From JBBAAP01 sp043808305 (GTDB lineage: Bacteria; Planctomycetota; MHYJ01; JACQXL01): a DNA stretch of 32,318 bases. The stretch spans positions 1-32,318 of the forward strand of contig JAZDFB010000098.1 in the NCBI GenBank assembly GCA_043808305.1, read 5' to 3'. Under the pieces are notes generated by a model. It searched no databases. It was given only the letters and a program-made list of their open reading frames with translations, and was not told the origin of the DNA. The translations under genes were made by a program, and so were the position numbers. Positions 14,591 through 22,065 of the stretch are shown piece by piece. Numbering within the stretch: the stretch's first letter is position 1; each line of letters begins with the position of its first letter.

Positions 14591-14920
14591 ACCTATACCA
14601 CGGGGGGATACTACCTATACTACTGGGGGAGGTTGCCTATACCACCCGGGGATACTACCTATACTAGGGGGGGAGGTTACCTATACTACGGGGGGATACT
14701 ACCTGTACTACAGGGGGTAGTTACCCATACTACGGGGGGATATTACCTATACTACGGGGGGATACTACCTATACTACGGGGGGAGGTTGCCTATACCACC
14801 GGGGGAGGTTATCTATACTACCGGGAGAGGTTACCCATACTACTGGGGGATATTACCTATACGACCGGGGGAAGTTACCTATACCACGGGGGGAGGTATA
14901 CTATATTACCGGGAGAGGGT
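14591..14920 (+). repeat. minisatellite: fifteen tandem 22-bp units
   Basis: Fifteen units, each exactly 22 bp, are close to ACCTATACTACGGGGGGATACT. Units differ by scattered substitutions, mainly ending GATACT or GAGGTT, and the last unit is degenerate. Each carries a run of four to seven G on the plus strand. The reading frame through it has no ATG start or ribosome site, and 22 is not a multiple of three, so it is treated as non-coding. The rest of the 14466-14958 gap holds the right direct repeat and no gene. Confidence 0.92.
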
Positions 14921-14958
14921 ATGGGGATGTGGGGCAAAGTAATTGTATAAATCAAACT

Positions 14959-15471
14959 TTAATTTAAGCCCAATTTCTTTATTACTTTTTCCGGCTCTTT
15001 TGCATCAGTAAGTGCTTTCTCTATTAACTCTATCTTTTTAGGTGGGACAGGGTGTCGGCTACTATGGATTCTATCCTGTAATTGCTGTAGTTTCTTAAAT
15101 TTATTATCACACAATTTGGCAACCACTGCAAACCTATTACTGGTATCTTTTATCTTAGACAAAAGATTATCTTTATTCAAAGCCTCAACATTTTTTATAT
15201 CAAGATATGAACATTGATCTCTAAGATGATTATTATCTCGGTTTTCCCAGTCCGCCTGTTGAATTGTAAGTGTCAGGTATTTTTGGCAGGCATCTCGATT
15301 AGTAGTTAAAATGAAGAAAGTAAAAAATTCCAATGCGGGCAGAATATTCCCACACAGTTTATACTTACACTTTATAATTCCGGTAGATTCTTCTAACGAC
15401 TTGCGGTCAAAATAGGCGTGCTTGGTTTGAACTCCCAATAAAAGAGCGTTATCAGGCAACTGCAACTGCAT
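14959..15471 (-). CDS. unrecognised 170-aa protein downstream of the Panacea gene, candidate toxin
   Basis: No family is recognised. The start is 3 nt after the stop of the Panacea-domain gene, so the two are one bicistronic unit. The first 60 residues are mixed (LPDNALLLGVQTKHAYFDRKSLEES, then CKYKLCGNILPALEFFTFFIL), and the rest is helical and Lys-rich, ending IEKALTDAKEPEKVIKKLGLN. There is no signal peptide or clear catalytic motif. Panacea proteins commonly act as antitoxins to diverse partner toxins, so a toxin role is inferred from position only. It could instead be an accessory protein of the neighbouring methyltransferase. Confidence 0.6.
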   Translation of the reverse strand: MQLQLPDNALLLGVQTKHAYFDRKSLEESTGIIKCKYKLCGNILPALEFFTFFILTTNRDACQKYLTLTIQQADWENRDNNHLRDQCSYLDIKNVEALNKDNLLSKIKDTSNRFAVVAKLCDNKFKKLQQLQDRIHSSRHPVPPKKIELIEKALTDAKEPEKVIKKLGLN

Positions 15472-15474
15472 TGT

Positions 15475-15942
15475 TCACTTGAGTTTCAAGTCTAACTTGG
15501 CATTTAAGTGCTCATTGCCGCCAATAGTTGCCTTGAGCGCTTTCATAGGTTTGGTCTGATAAGCAATCTCGGTCAGGGTCTTTGCACCTAACCCGTTTAA
15601 TTCATTTAGTACTTCATCAATAACTTCTTTTTCCTCGTCCGATAATCTATCAGATTCGAATGCTTCATTATTAAGTTTATACGTGATGAATTCTTCACCC
15701 ATTGGCGTATATTCAGATGCTTGTGTTATTACTTTAGCATTTACTAAATTAGTCAAATCAGAATAAATACTGTCGTCAAATGGGCCATAATTATATCGCC
15801 TATATTTAAAATCGGCAATCTGCTTGCCGTTTTTCTTGATACTCACTAGGTCTATTAAGTAAGATAACTTCATTAAACTGGTTACGGATGCACTACGGTT
15901 TCTTAAAATGTAAGCTAATAAGTGTTGGTTTTTGGTAAGCAT
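15475..15942 (-). CDS. Panacea-domain (SocA/DUF4065-like) protein, candidate antitoxin
   Basis: This 155-aa cytoplasmic protein has the Panacea/SocA pattern. LLAYILRNRSASVTSLMKLSYLIDLVSIKKNGKQIADFKYRRYNYGPFDDSIYSDL holds the 'LMKL.YL.D' helix and the 'Y..Y.YGP.....Y.DL' signature. A C-terminal helical part (LSDEEKEVIDEVLNELNGLGAKTLTEIAYQT.PM) also matches the domain. Members neutralise toxins or act as proteolytic adaptors. It precedes the unknown 170-aa gene by 3 nt and follows the methyltransferase gene by 85 bp on the same strand. Confidence 0.75.
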   Translation of the reverse strand: MLTKNQHLLAYILRNRSASVTSLMKLSYLIDLVSIKKNGKQIADFKYRRYNYGPFDDSIYSDLTNLVNAKVITQASEYTPMGEEFITYKLNNEAFESDRLSDEEKEVIDEVLNELNGLGAKTLTEIAYQTKPMKALKATIGGNEHLNAKLDLKLK

Positions 15943-16027
15943 GACTTTTCTATTTATTTGTTATGCTACTTGAATAAAATACAGTGTCAACATTTTAAGC
16001 GAATTGAAAGCCAGATATCAAGGCTAA

Positions 16028-18589
16028 TTACCACAACACCTTTTGGTCCATCTTCTCGGCCATTTTATCTATGGTGCGCTGGACCTTCTTGTTAACCAAG
16101 CCGGTAACATCAACATCGCCCAGTTGCTTCTTGTTGCTTTTTAGGAACTCCGATTTAAGCGCATTAAAGAAAAGAATATTCCAGTTGTCGCTCTTGAACC
16201 TCTCGGCAAACATTGGCGATTTTAATTTCTGCTCAAACTGCTTTTCTCGTTCCTCCGGCATCACCAGATATTTATTGACCTTATTGTCAATATTTGACCC
16301 TCTCTGCAACGCCGAGGTCATACTGGTAGTTGATTCTATCTCAAACGCCATTCTTATTTTATCATTCTTAATCCAGAGCAAATCAATATCTTCAACTATG
16401 CCGGGTTGTTGAATGTTGGTTATTTTATTTAGCCCTTTTAACGTTACATATTGTTTAAGCGGACCGGTCTTATCATATTTGTCCAATATGCTTTGGAGCG
16501 TATGGCTTTGCTCAATCCGGCCGACCCAGATGTCAAATCCCTGTGCTTGACCGATTTCCGCCAAGATAGCTATAATCGTGGTGTGCTCCCTTGTTATTGT
16601 TTCTTTCATCAATTCCGGTTTTAACATCCAAAATCCGCCCTGAACTTCCCGGGCATATATCTTTAATGCTTCTTTGATGCTCATGCTGTCCGAGGTAAGT
16701 GAATTGGGGAATTCCGTGCTGACCGCGTCCCACATATCCGTAAAGGTTACCTTGCCTGATTGCTGAAGTTTCCGCAAGACCGTCTGTTCCACCCGCTCTG
16801 AAAGCGGCACGGTCTGAAGATGCTTAACCTTGGATAGGTCTTTAAACCACCACAATTTTCCTTTGTCTGAGCCTATTACTGCCGGCGCTAATATAAAATC
16901 TTTGTCTAAATGGGCATCCAGGACCTTTTTGACATCCAAGCCGGTATTAAGTTCCGAGAAATAGCCGTGTTTCGCCAGTGCCGGGTCAATCGCATTAATA
17001 ATAATCGTATAAGGCGTCGGTTCGCCCCGTTCCGCCAGAATCTTTATCGTTGTCTCGGTAACAATCTTATCAAACCTGTTCTCGTCAATCGTTTCCGGTT
17101 TCAGAGACTCCTCGCCTTTATCGGGCTTATAGAACCTGAGATAAAAATCGCCCTGCGCCGAACCATACGGTTGAAGCAGCGATTTTGCCGAAGGCCGGGC
17201 TAATTCCTGATGATGCACCTTCTGCAACTCAAAACCGGCAAAAACACCGGCATGTATCGTAGCATTCCTGACATGGAAAGTCGGATTGTGGAATGTTACG
17301 GTCAGATATTTATCCGGCTTTAAAACGCTGGACATATCCTCAAAACCGTGCGACAGCAAACTGTGATAAACATCAAATGTTTTGTGTTGCTTTTCGTTCC
17401 TGACCACCTCGTCCGAAATCATCCGTTCAAGATATCCTTTATCCATCTTAAGCCAGGCAACCCACATATAAGCTAATTCACCGTATTGAACCGAGGCGTC
17501 GTAGGGCGGGTCGGTAAAGATATAATCCACGCCGCCATTATCGCCAAACTCCTTTTTCATCTCCGCCATCAGGTCAAACGCCGAGCCGGTATATATAAAA
17601 ATATCCGCCTTCTTATTGATAACTTCTCGGAAATCTTGGGCGAACTTAATATTAGAAAAGTATTGATTAGTTTCTTCTTTTGCTTTTATGACTCCCTGTT
17701 TATCAATTACTGCACTTTCAAACTTTTCCCAGACATTTTGCTCCATAAACTGCGGCGCATACCAATAACTGTGTTCATTCCAAACCGAGCTGAATGGTCG
17801 TGTTGGTCTTACTGGCATCATCTTGGTACACAGATGCACCATAGAGGAAAAGGCAATCTTGAGAAAATCCCTTAAGATTTTATTATCCTCTTGCTCTATT
17901 GTCTCCATTAGCCAAGCCATCGCCTGTAAATTCCGCTTGGTAAAAAGTTCATCTATTGATTCATATTGTTGCTTTTCCTTAAATGGAGCACCATCAGGAT
18001 AATAGAGTTTATTTTTAGGATACCATTCCTTTATCTTTGATTCTTCTATCCTAGCTAATAGTTTTTTGTCTTCTGCATCAGGTAAGCAATTCTTTTCCTT
18101 GCGGTCGCCGCAAACCTGACATTTCTGGTATCTGATTTCTTCGTATCTACCCTTGTTCCAGATGGCGCAGGTCATCGGGATTTCCGCCTTGCACTTACGG
18201 CATCGGGTGGTGTATAAGGCTAAAATCTTATTCTTTACTTTGGCTTCAACCCTTCTAAATGCCTCGGTCAATTTCACAGTGTCAACCGGTTTAATAGTGA
18301 GCCTGATAATCTCCGTTGCAATCGGAAGTAAATCACAGACAATGGCCCGACGCTTATGCTTCAATGCCTCTAACGCGGTTACGCCGCTACCGGCAAATGG
18401 GTCAAAGACAATACCGTCTTCAGGGCAATAATTTTTTATAAACTCGGCCACCACATTCCAGGTCTTGCGCGACCAGTATTTATGCCAGTTATACATTGAA
18501 GTGTGCGCTTGCGGTGGTATCTGGCGGTTAAGATGAATGATGGGTGATTTAGTAACGGTCGGAACCTTTGTGTCTTCTTCTCTGGGCAT
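16028..18589 (-). CDS. DNA methyltransferase with zinc ribbon and nuclease-like C-terminal domain
   Basis: This 853-aa protein has an N-terminal methyltransferase core. The AdoMet motif I is FDPFAGSG (62-69), and the catalytic motif IV is TDPPYD (DPPY at 360-363), the order of the alpha/gamma amino-methylase classes. A zinc ribbon is inserted between them (CRKC at 130-133, CQVC at 157-160). After about residue 500 come helical and winged-helix-like segments, and from about 690 a beta-rich domain with IDLLW (735-739) followed by FEIE (749-752). Asp736...Glu750-x-Glu752 resembles a PD-(D/E)xK-type nuclease core in which the usual Lys is replaced. A one-polypeptide restriction-modification enzyme is plausible. 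The RadC-like gene ends 1 nt upstream, and two defence-type genes follow. Confidence 0.85.
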   Translation of the reverse strand: MPREEDTKVPTVTKSPIIHLNRQIPPQAHTSMYNWHKYWSRKTWNVVAEFIKNYCPEDGIVFDPFAGSGVTALEALKHKRRAIVCDLLPIATEIIRLTIKPVDTVKLTEAFRRVEAKVKNKILALYTTRCRKCKAEIPMTCAIWNKGRYEEIRYQKCQVCGDRKEKNCLPDAEDKKLLARIEESKIKEWYPKNKLYYPDGAPFKEKQQYESIDELFTKRNLQAMAWLMETIEQEDNKILRDFLKIAFSSMVHLCTKMMPVRPTRPFSSVWNEHSYWYAPQFMEQNVWEKFESAVIDKQGVIKAKEETNQYFSNIKFAQDFREVINKKADIFIYTGSAFDLMAEMKKEFGDNGGVDYIFTDPPYDASVQYGELAYMWVAWLKMDKGYLERMISDEVVRNEKQHKTFDVYHSLLSHGFEDMSSVLKPDKYLTVTFHNPTFHVRNATIHAGVFAGFELQKVHHQELARPSAKSLLQPYGSAQGDFYLRFYKPDKGEESLKPETIDENRFDKIVTETTIKILAERGEPTPYTIIINAIDPALAKHGYFSELNTGLDVKKVLDAHLDKDFILAPAVIGSDKGKLWWFKDLSKVKHLQTVPLSERVEQTVLRKLQQSGKVTFTDMWDAVSTEFPNSLTSDSMSIKEALKIYAREVQGGFWMLKPELMKETITREHTTIIAILAEIGQAQGFDIWVGRIEQSHTLQSILDKYDKTGPLKQYVTLKGLNKITNIQQPGIVEDIDLLWIKNDKIRMAFEIESTTSMTSALQRGSNIDNKVNKYLVMPEEREKQFEQKLKSPMFAERFKSDNWNILFFNALKSEFLKSNKKQLGDVDVTGLVNKKVQRTIDKMAEKMDQKVLW

Positions 18590-18590
18590 T

Positions 18591-18905
18591 TTATTGTTTC
18601 TCCAGATATTTGACTATCCTGCGGGACAGTTCAAATATCGCCGCCAAGCGGGTTGCCTTAACCAATTTAAGCCCTTTTATTTCCTCAATTTCAGACAGGG
18701 ATTTACCCATAAGCCCGTAGACAGAGTGGAATTTATCTATTATTTCATCGGCTATTTGCTCGGCTGACTTGCCTTTTGTGCCTGAACCGATTATGATCGC
18801 TAACAACTCCTTATCAGTGCAAAAAGATGGTCCTAACCTACGTAATTTTCCGCCCGGATGTTGCCATTTTTTCATATCTGTCAGCGCAGTATACCCCTCT
18901 TTCAT
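18591..18905 (-). CDS. stand-alone RadC/UPF0758 N-terminal (helix-hairpin-helix) protein
   Basis: This 104-aa protein matches only the first domain of RadC/UPF0758 proteins. It shows LRRLGPSFCTDKELLAIIIGSGTKGKSAEQIADEII, then a HhH-like EIEEIKGLKLVKATRLAAIFELSRRIV. The C-terminal JAB/MPN metalloprotease domain is absent, and the gene ends cleanly, so this is a separate short form and not an obvious truncation. It ends 1 nt before the methyltransferase start, so the two are coupled. HhH units bind DNA without sequence specificity, and it may guide the modification enzyme. Start 18905 has no strong ribosome site; ATG 18875 is an alternative. Confidence 0.78.
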   Translation of the reverse strand: MKEGYTALTDMKKWQHPGGKLRRLGPSFCTDKELLAIIIGSGTKGKSAEQIADEIIDKFHSVYGLMGKSLSEIEEIKGLKLVKATRLAAIFELSRRIVKYLEKQ

Positions 18906-19051
18906 CCGCCGTCAAGAAATGCAGGGTGCGGGATTATAGTGTTGTCAAGACAATGGTTACCCCAGGCTAAGTTTATCCTGAGTATTCCCGAAGGACTCGA
19001 ACTGCCGCTAGCCACGGATAGATTCGTTTCAACTGCTACACTTATTATTAC

Positions 19052-19080
19052 TTGACATCTGCCCCATTTTTAGATATGGT
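19052..19080 (+). promoter_or_regulatory. candidate lemA promoter
   Basis: TTGACA (19052-19057) is followed by a 17-bp spacer and TATGGT (19075-19080). Transcription from it would give a leader of about 100 nt before lemA, carrying two palindromes. Confidence 0.5.
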
Positions 19081-19122
19081 CAGTGGTTAAGCCGGCAGTC
19101 CTGAGAGGGAATTATGCCGGTT

Positions 19123-19162
19123 ATACCATTAGGTATATTTATTATGTTATACCTTAAGGTAT
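19123..19162. promoter_or_regulatory. tandem palindromes ATACC-N4-GGTAT upstream of lemA
   Basis: Two 14-bp palindromes, ATACCATTAGGTAT (19123-19136) and ATACCTTAAGGTAT (19149-19162), are 26 bp apart centre to centre, between the promoter and the lemA ribosome site. The second is fully palindromic; the first is symmetric in its arms. They look like paired operators for a dimeric repressor or a regulator of envelope stress genes. Confidence 0.5.
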
Positions 19163-19188
19163 TAATTAATACTCGAAAGGAGAATAAT

Positions 19189-19761
19189 ATGGTTATCGGT
19201 ATTTTGATAGGCCTGGGAGTGTTGGTGTTGATTGTCCTGCTATGGGTTATTGCCATCTACAACGGGCTGGTCGGCCTGCGCAATAGCGTCAAGAACGCCT
19301 GGTCGCAGATATCTGTCCAGCTTAAGCGCCGGTATGACCTGATACCCAATTTGGTCGAAACGGTCAAGGGTTACGCCAAGCACGAGAATACCACCTTTGA
19401 AAATATCGCCAAGGCGCGCTCGGCCTGCATGCAGGCAACGACATCCGGAACGGTCGGCGAGGTGGCCAAGGCCGAAGGCACCCTGATGCAGGCTATGAAA
19501 AGCCTGTTTATGGTGACGGAGAATTACCCCGAGCTCAAGGCTAACCAGAACTTCATGGCACTGCAGGAAGAGCTGACCGCCACCGAAAACAAGGTTTCTT
19601 TCGCCCGCCAGTTCTATAACGACAACGTGATGCTCTTTAACAACAAGATACAGATGTTCCCGTCAAACGTCATCGCGGGTATGTTCGGATTCAAGGCCGA
19701 AGAGTTCTTTGAGGTGGAATCAGCCGAGGAAAAGAAGGCGCCTAAGGTACAGTTTTCTTAG
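19189..19761 (+). CDS. lemA: LemA family membrane protein
   Basis: This 190-aa protein matches LemA throughout. One N-terminal membrane helix (about 2-22) is followed by IAIYNGLVGLRNSVKNAWSQISVQLKRRYDLIPNLVETVKGYAKHENTTFENIAKARS and the C-terminal ATENKVSFARQFYNDNVMLFNNKIQMFPSNVIAGMFGF. These are the family's characteristic segments. Start 19189 follows AAAGGAGA at good spacing; a longer in-frame reading begins in the operator region. LemA proteins are often found next to htpX, as here, and are thought to act in envelope maintenance, but their molecular role is not settled. A conserved-loop hairpin overlaps its stop codon. Confidence 0.93.
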   Translation: MVIGILIGLGVLVLIVLLWVIAIYNGLVGLRNSVKNAWSQISVQLKRRYDLIPNLVETVKGYAKHENTTFENIAKARSACMQATTSGTVGEVAKAEGTLMQAMKSLFMVTENYPELKANQNFMALQEELTATENKVSFARQFYNDNVMLFNNKIQMFPSNVIAGMFGFKAEEFFEVESAEEKKAPKVQFS

Positions 19762-19805
19762 AAACAGTTCGAATCCCGCTTTAGTCGGGATGAGTTACTG
19801 TTTCT
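19760..19805. repeat. conserved-loop hairpin overlapping the lemA stop
   Basis: Perfect 8-bp arms AGAAACAG (19760-19767) and CTGTTTCT (19798-19805) enclose TTCGAA, an inner TCCCGCTTTAGTCGGGA hairpin and TGAGTTA. The middle of the standard loop is thus replaced by a CCCG hairpin. It may act as a terminator or RNA-processing site between lemA and the next gene. Confidence 0.6.
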
Positions 19806-19933
19806 TAGACCCCGCACTTATCACGAGTTTTTACCGATATAAGTGCGGGGTAGAGACACAGAGACCACGGAGACCTCTGTCCCTAAAGGGAGGCTTCGCA
19901 CTGTACTCTGTGTCTCCGTGGCAAATTGCGGCC

Positions 19934-20578
19934 ATGAAACTCAACAAACGCCTGTGCGATATCTGCCGCGAGCCGTTTTTTCCCTGGCACCTGAAACAGG
20001 TGCGCCGCTACAGTATCTGCCCGGCCTGCCTGAAGCTGATAATATCGAGAAAGGATGAGTGGCTCGAAGCGGTGGATAAATACCATCCACCCGCGCCGGC
20101 GGCGCCGGACTGCCTTCCGGTTGCCACATCCGGAACAACGGAGTCGAACCTGCTCGGCATCATACACAGCGAAGACAATATCTTCCTGGACGATATAAAG
20201 TATGCCAGCCGGGTTTTCAGCAAGGGCTTTGTCGGGGTTATGGCCGCCCGGGTGTTGCTCTATGTCGGGACATTCAGCTGCCTCGACCCGCAGAGTTACA
20301 CCTATGCCATGGCTACCGGCGTGATGGCGGCTGACCTGGTTACCTGGTGGATTTTTAATGTCCTGCAGTTGCCTTTCGTGGCTGTGGGATTTATGGTCGA
20401 GTTCGCGATTTACGGGTTAATGACCGCTTATCTGGCCGGCGGGCAAAAACTTATTGACCTGCCGAATGACTCCGAGCAGATGTGCATTGCCATACTGGTG
20501 TTTTGGGCGGTCGGCTTTGCCAAGACCGGCTGGTGGGCAACCAAGATGTTTGCCCTGGGCGAAGTGGCGGAAGTATAA
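19934..20578 (+). CDS. zinc-ribbon membrane protein of unknown function between lemA and htpX
   Basis: This 214-aa protein has an N-terminal zinc ribbon (C8-x2-C11 and C29-x2-C32) followed by a helical cytoplasmic part. Then come three or four membrane segments in the C-terminal half (about 97-115, 122-163, 188-206). The segment FNVLQLPFVAVGFMVEFAIYGLMTAYLAGGQ is the longest hydrophobic stretch. ATG 19934 starts the conserved-looking sequence MKLNKRLCDIC. An upstream in-frame reading overlaps lemA and consists of repeat sequence. No family is recognised. Location suggests a role in membrane protein maintenance with LemA and HtpX. Confidence 0.7.
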   Translation: MKLNKRLCDICREPFFPWHLKQVRRYSICPACLKLIISRKDEWLEAVDKYHPPAPAAPDCLPVATSGTTESNLLGIIHSEDNIFLDDIKYASRVFSKGFVGVMAARVLLYVGTFSCLDPQSYTYAMATGVMAADLVTWWIFNVLQLPFVAVGFMVEFAIYGLMTAYLAGGQKLIDLPNDSEQMCIAILVFWAVGFAKTGWWATKMFALGEVAEV

Positions 20579-20618
20579 AGCCACAGAGGACACGGAGTAA
20601 CTGTTATTTTATTATTAT

Positions 20619-20668
20619 ACCACGAAAACTCGAAATTTAGTGTTTCCCTGTTTTCGTGCCTTCGTGGT
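20619..20668. repeat. inverted repeat of the CCACGAA/TTCGTGG type
   Basis: ACCACGAA (20619-20626) and TTCGTGGT (20661-20668) are perfect complements. Phrases resembling CCACAGAGACACGGAG lie at 20580-20597 and elsewhere (about 19853-19922, 22023-22045, 7566-7595). They form a second dispersed family limited to spacers. Confidence 0.5.
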
Positions 20669-20679
20669 AAGATTGAACT

Positions 20680-21627
20680 ATGAACATCTACGAACAGCAG
20701 AAATCAAACCGACGCCAGACCTGGCTGATAATGGCCATGTTCATCGCCCTGTTCCTGGTTATCGGGTTGGGGTTTGACTTGTTCCTCACCGGCTATTTCC
20801 CGGCCGGGACAATCATCGCGTTGATTATTGCCGTAGCCAGCGTCCTGGGCGGTTATTACGGCGGCGACCGGGTGGTCCTGACTTCCACCGGCGCACGGCC
20901 GGTTAACCATTCGAACCTCAAGGAGCATCAGTTCAATAACGTGGTCGAAGAGGTCAGCATCGCGGCCGGCATCCCGGTGCCCAAGGTGTATATAATCCCG
21001 GACCCGGACCCGAACGCCTTCGCCACCGGGCGCGACCCCCAGCACGCCAGCATCGCCATTACCCAGGGCCTGCTGGAACAGCTCAACCGCGAGGAACTCC
21101 AGGGCGTGGTCAGCCACGAACTGAGCCATATCCGCAACTTTGATATCCGGATGATGACCCTGGTAGCGGCGCTGGTCGGGGCGATTGTCCTGCTGGCCGA
21201 CTGGTCCGGCCGGGCTATGCGCTCGATGGGCCGCGGCCGGTCAAGCTCCAAAAAAGGCGGCGGGGCGGCAATTATCTTTCTGGCTATCTGGTTACTCCTG
21301 ATTATCCTGGCGCCGATTATTGCCCAGATACTGGCTATGGCCATTTCCCGGAAGCGCGAATACCTGGCCGATGCATCGGGAGCGGAGCTTATCCGCAACC
21401 CGCTGGCGTTGTCCAGCGCCCTGGCCAAGATAGAAAACGCCGTGGCGCCGACCAAATCCATCAAGCGCGGCGTGGCGCACCTGTGCATAGTCGACCCGCT
21501 GGGCCGGTCGTTCACCAATAAAGAAGGTTTTACAGCTAACCTGATGGCTACCCATCCGCCCATGAAAACCCGCATCCAGCGCCTGAATGAGATGGCATAC
21601 TTATTCAAGAAAATTCCTTCGGAATAA
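20680..21627 (+). CDS. htpX: HtpX-like M48 membrane zinc metalloprotease
   Basis: This 315-aa inner-membrane protease degrades damaged membrane proteins. It has two N-terminal helices (about 14-36 and 40-60) and a zinc site HELSH (His146-Glu147-His150). Two more helices follow (about 160-178 and 195-222), and then the third zinc ligand in KREYLADASGAEL. The end LMATHPPMKTRIQRLNEM is the family C-terminus. The arrangement and length match HtpX of the lemA-linked type. It is probably induced by envelope stress together with lemA. The membrane protein gene ends about 100 bp upstream, and the gap holds a CCACGAA-type inverted repeat. Confidence 0.93.
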   Translation: MNIYEQQKSNRRQTWLIMAMFIALFLVIGLGFDLFLTGYFPAGTIIALIIAVASVLGGYYGGDRVVLTSTGARPVNHSNLKEHQFNNVVEEVSIAAGIPVPKVYIIPDPDPNAFATGRDPQHASIAITQGLLEQLNREELQGVVSHELSHIRNFDIRMMTLVAALVGAIVLLADWSGRAMRSMGRGRSSSKKGGGAAIIFLAIWLLLIILAPIIAQILAMAISRKREYLADASGAELIRNPLALSSALAKIENAVAPTKSIKRGVAHLCIVDPLGRSFTNKEGFTANLMATHPPMKTRIQRLNEMAYLFKKIPSE

Positions 21628-22065
21628 CCATTGGAATTTTCTTCCAAAGGGGCTATCGCCCCTATGGCGTCCCCCGCTCTTTCACTGAAAGAGTGGGGCC
21701 TGTTACCCCCTGGGGTATTTATTGTCCATCGGCTGTTAGAACGTAGTGAGTTACAGCCGAGGATACTCGGCAGTAATTCTGGCGACAAAGTCGCCATCAA
21801 ACTGCCGAAGTACAATCCCCCAGACCCCCGCAGGCAGTATAGGAAAGTTTTATACTTTTTTCCTATACTGTGAGAAGAAACAAAATGCTTAATGCGCCAC
21901 AGAGCAGATTTAATTTGACTAACAAATATTGATTTATTAAAAGATTAGTGGTAAGAAAATCGGTTTATTAATTAACTTTAACACTAAACTGCTTATTGAG
22001 GGTGTTAAAAGATTTATCTTGTAAACCTCTGTGTCTCTGTGGCTGATTAGAATAGAAAGGACTAT
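21628..22065. other. 438-bp spacer of hairpins
   Basis: No gene is supported. Hairpins occur at about 21651-21667 (AGGGGC/GCCCCT) and 21675-21697 (CCCGCTCTTTC/GAAAGAGTGGG). Two conserved-loop units lie at 21730-21808, and a TATAGGAAA/TTTCCTATA stem at about 21837-21869 could terminate transcription. The last 150 bp are AT-rich and end with a TCTGTGTCTCTGTGGC phrase and the AGAAAGGA ribosome site of the acyl-CoA dehydrogenase gene. Confidence 0.6.
21730..21808. repeat. pair of conserved-loop hairpins in opposite orientations
   Basis: The first unit has arms CGGCTG (21730-21735) and CAGCCG (21754-21759) around the 18-nt loop TTAGAACGTAGTGAGTTA. The second has arms TCGGCAG (21767-21773) and CTGCCGA (21802-21808). 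Its reverse-orientation loop, TAATTC...TCAAA, is split by a GGCGAC/GTCGCC hairpin. Confidence 0.7.

Noticed and set aside
14591..14920. CRISPR array
   Set aside because: Units are directly adjacent and there are no unique spacers between repeats.
14633..14950. Open frame through the 22-bp array, encoding a Tyr/Gly-rich repeat protein
   Set aside because: It begins at TTG without a ribosome site, and the frame is open only because the repeat lacks stops in that phase. The 22-bp unit is not a codon multiple.
19709..19933. N-terminal extension of the zinc-ribbon membrane protein
   Set aside because: It overlaps lemA and then crosses hairpin repeats. Conserved-looking sequence begins at ATG 19934.
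21631..21873. 80-aa plus-strand frame after htpX
   Set aside because: It consists entirely of hairpin repeats and has no ribosome site.
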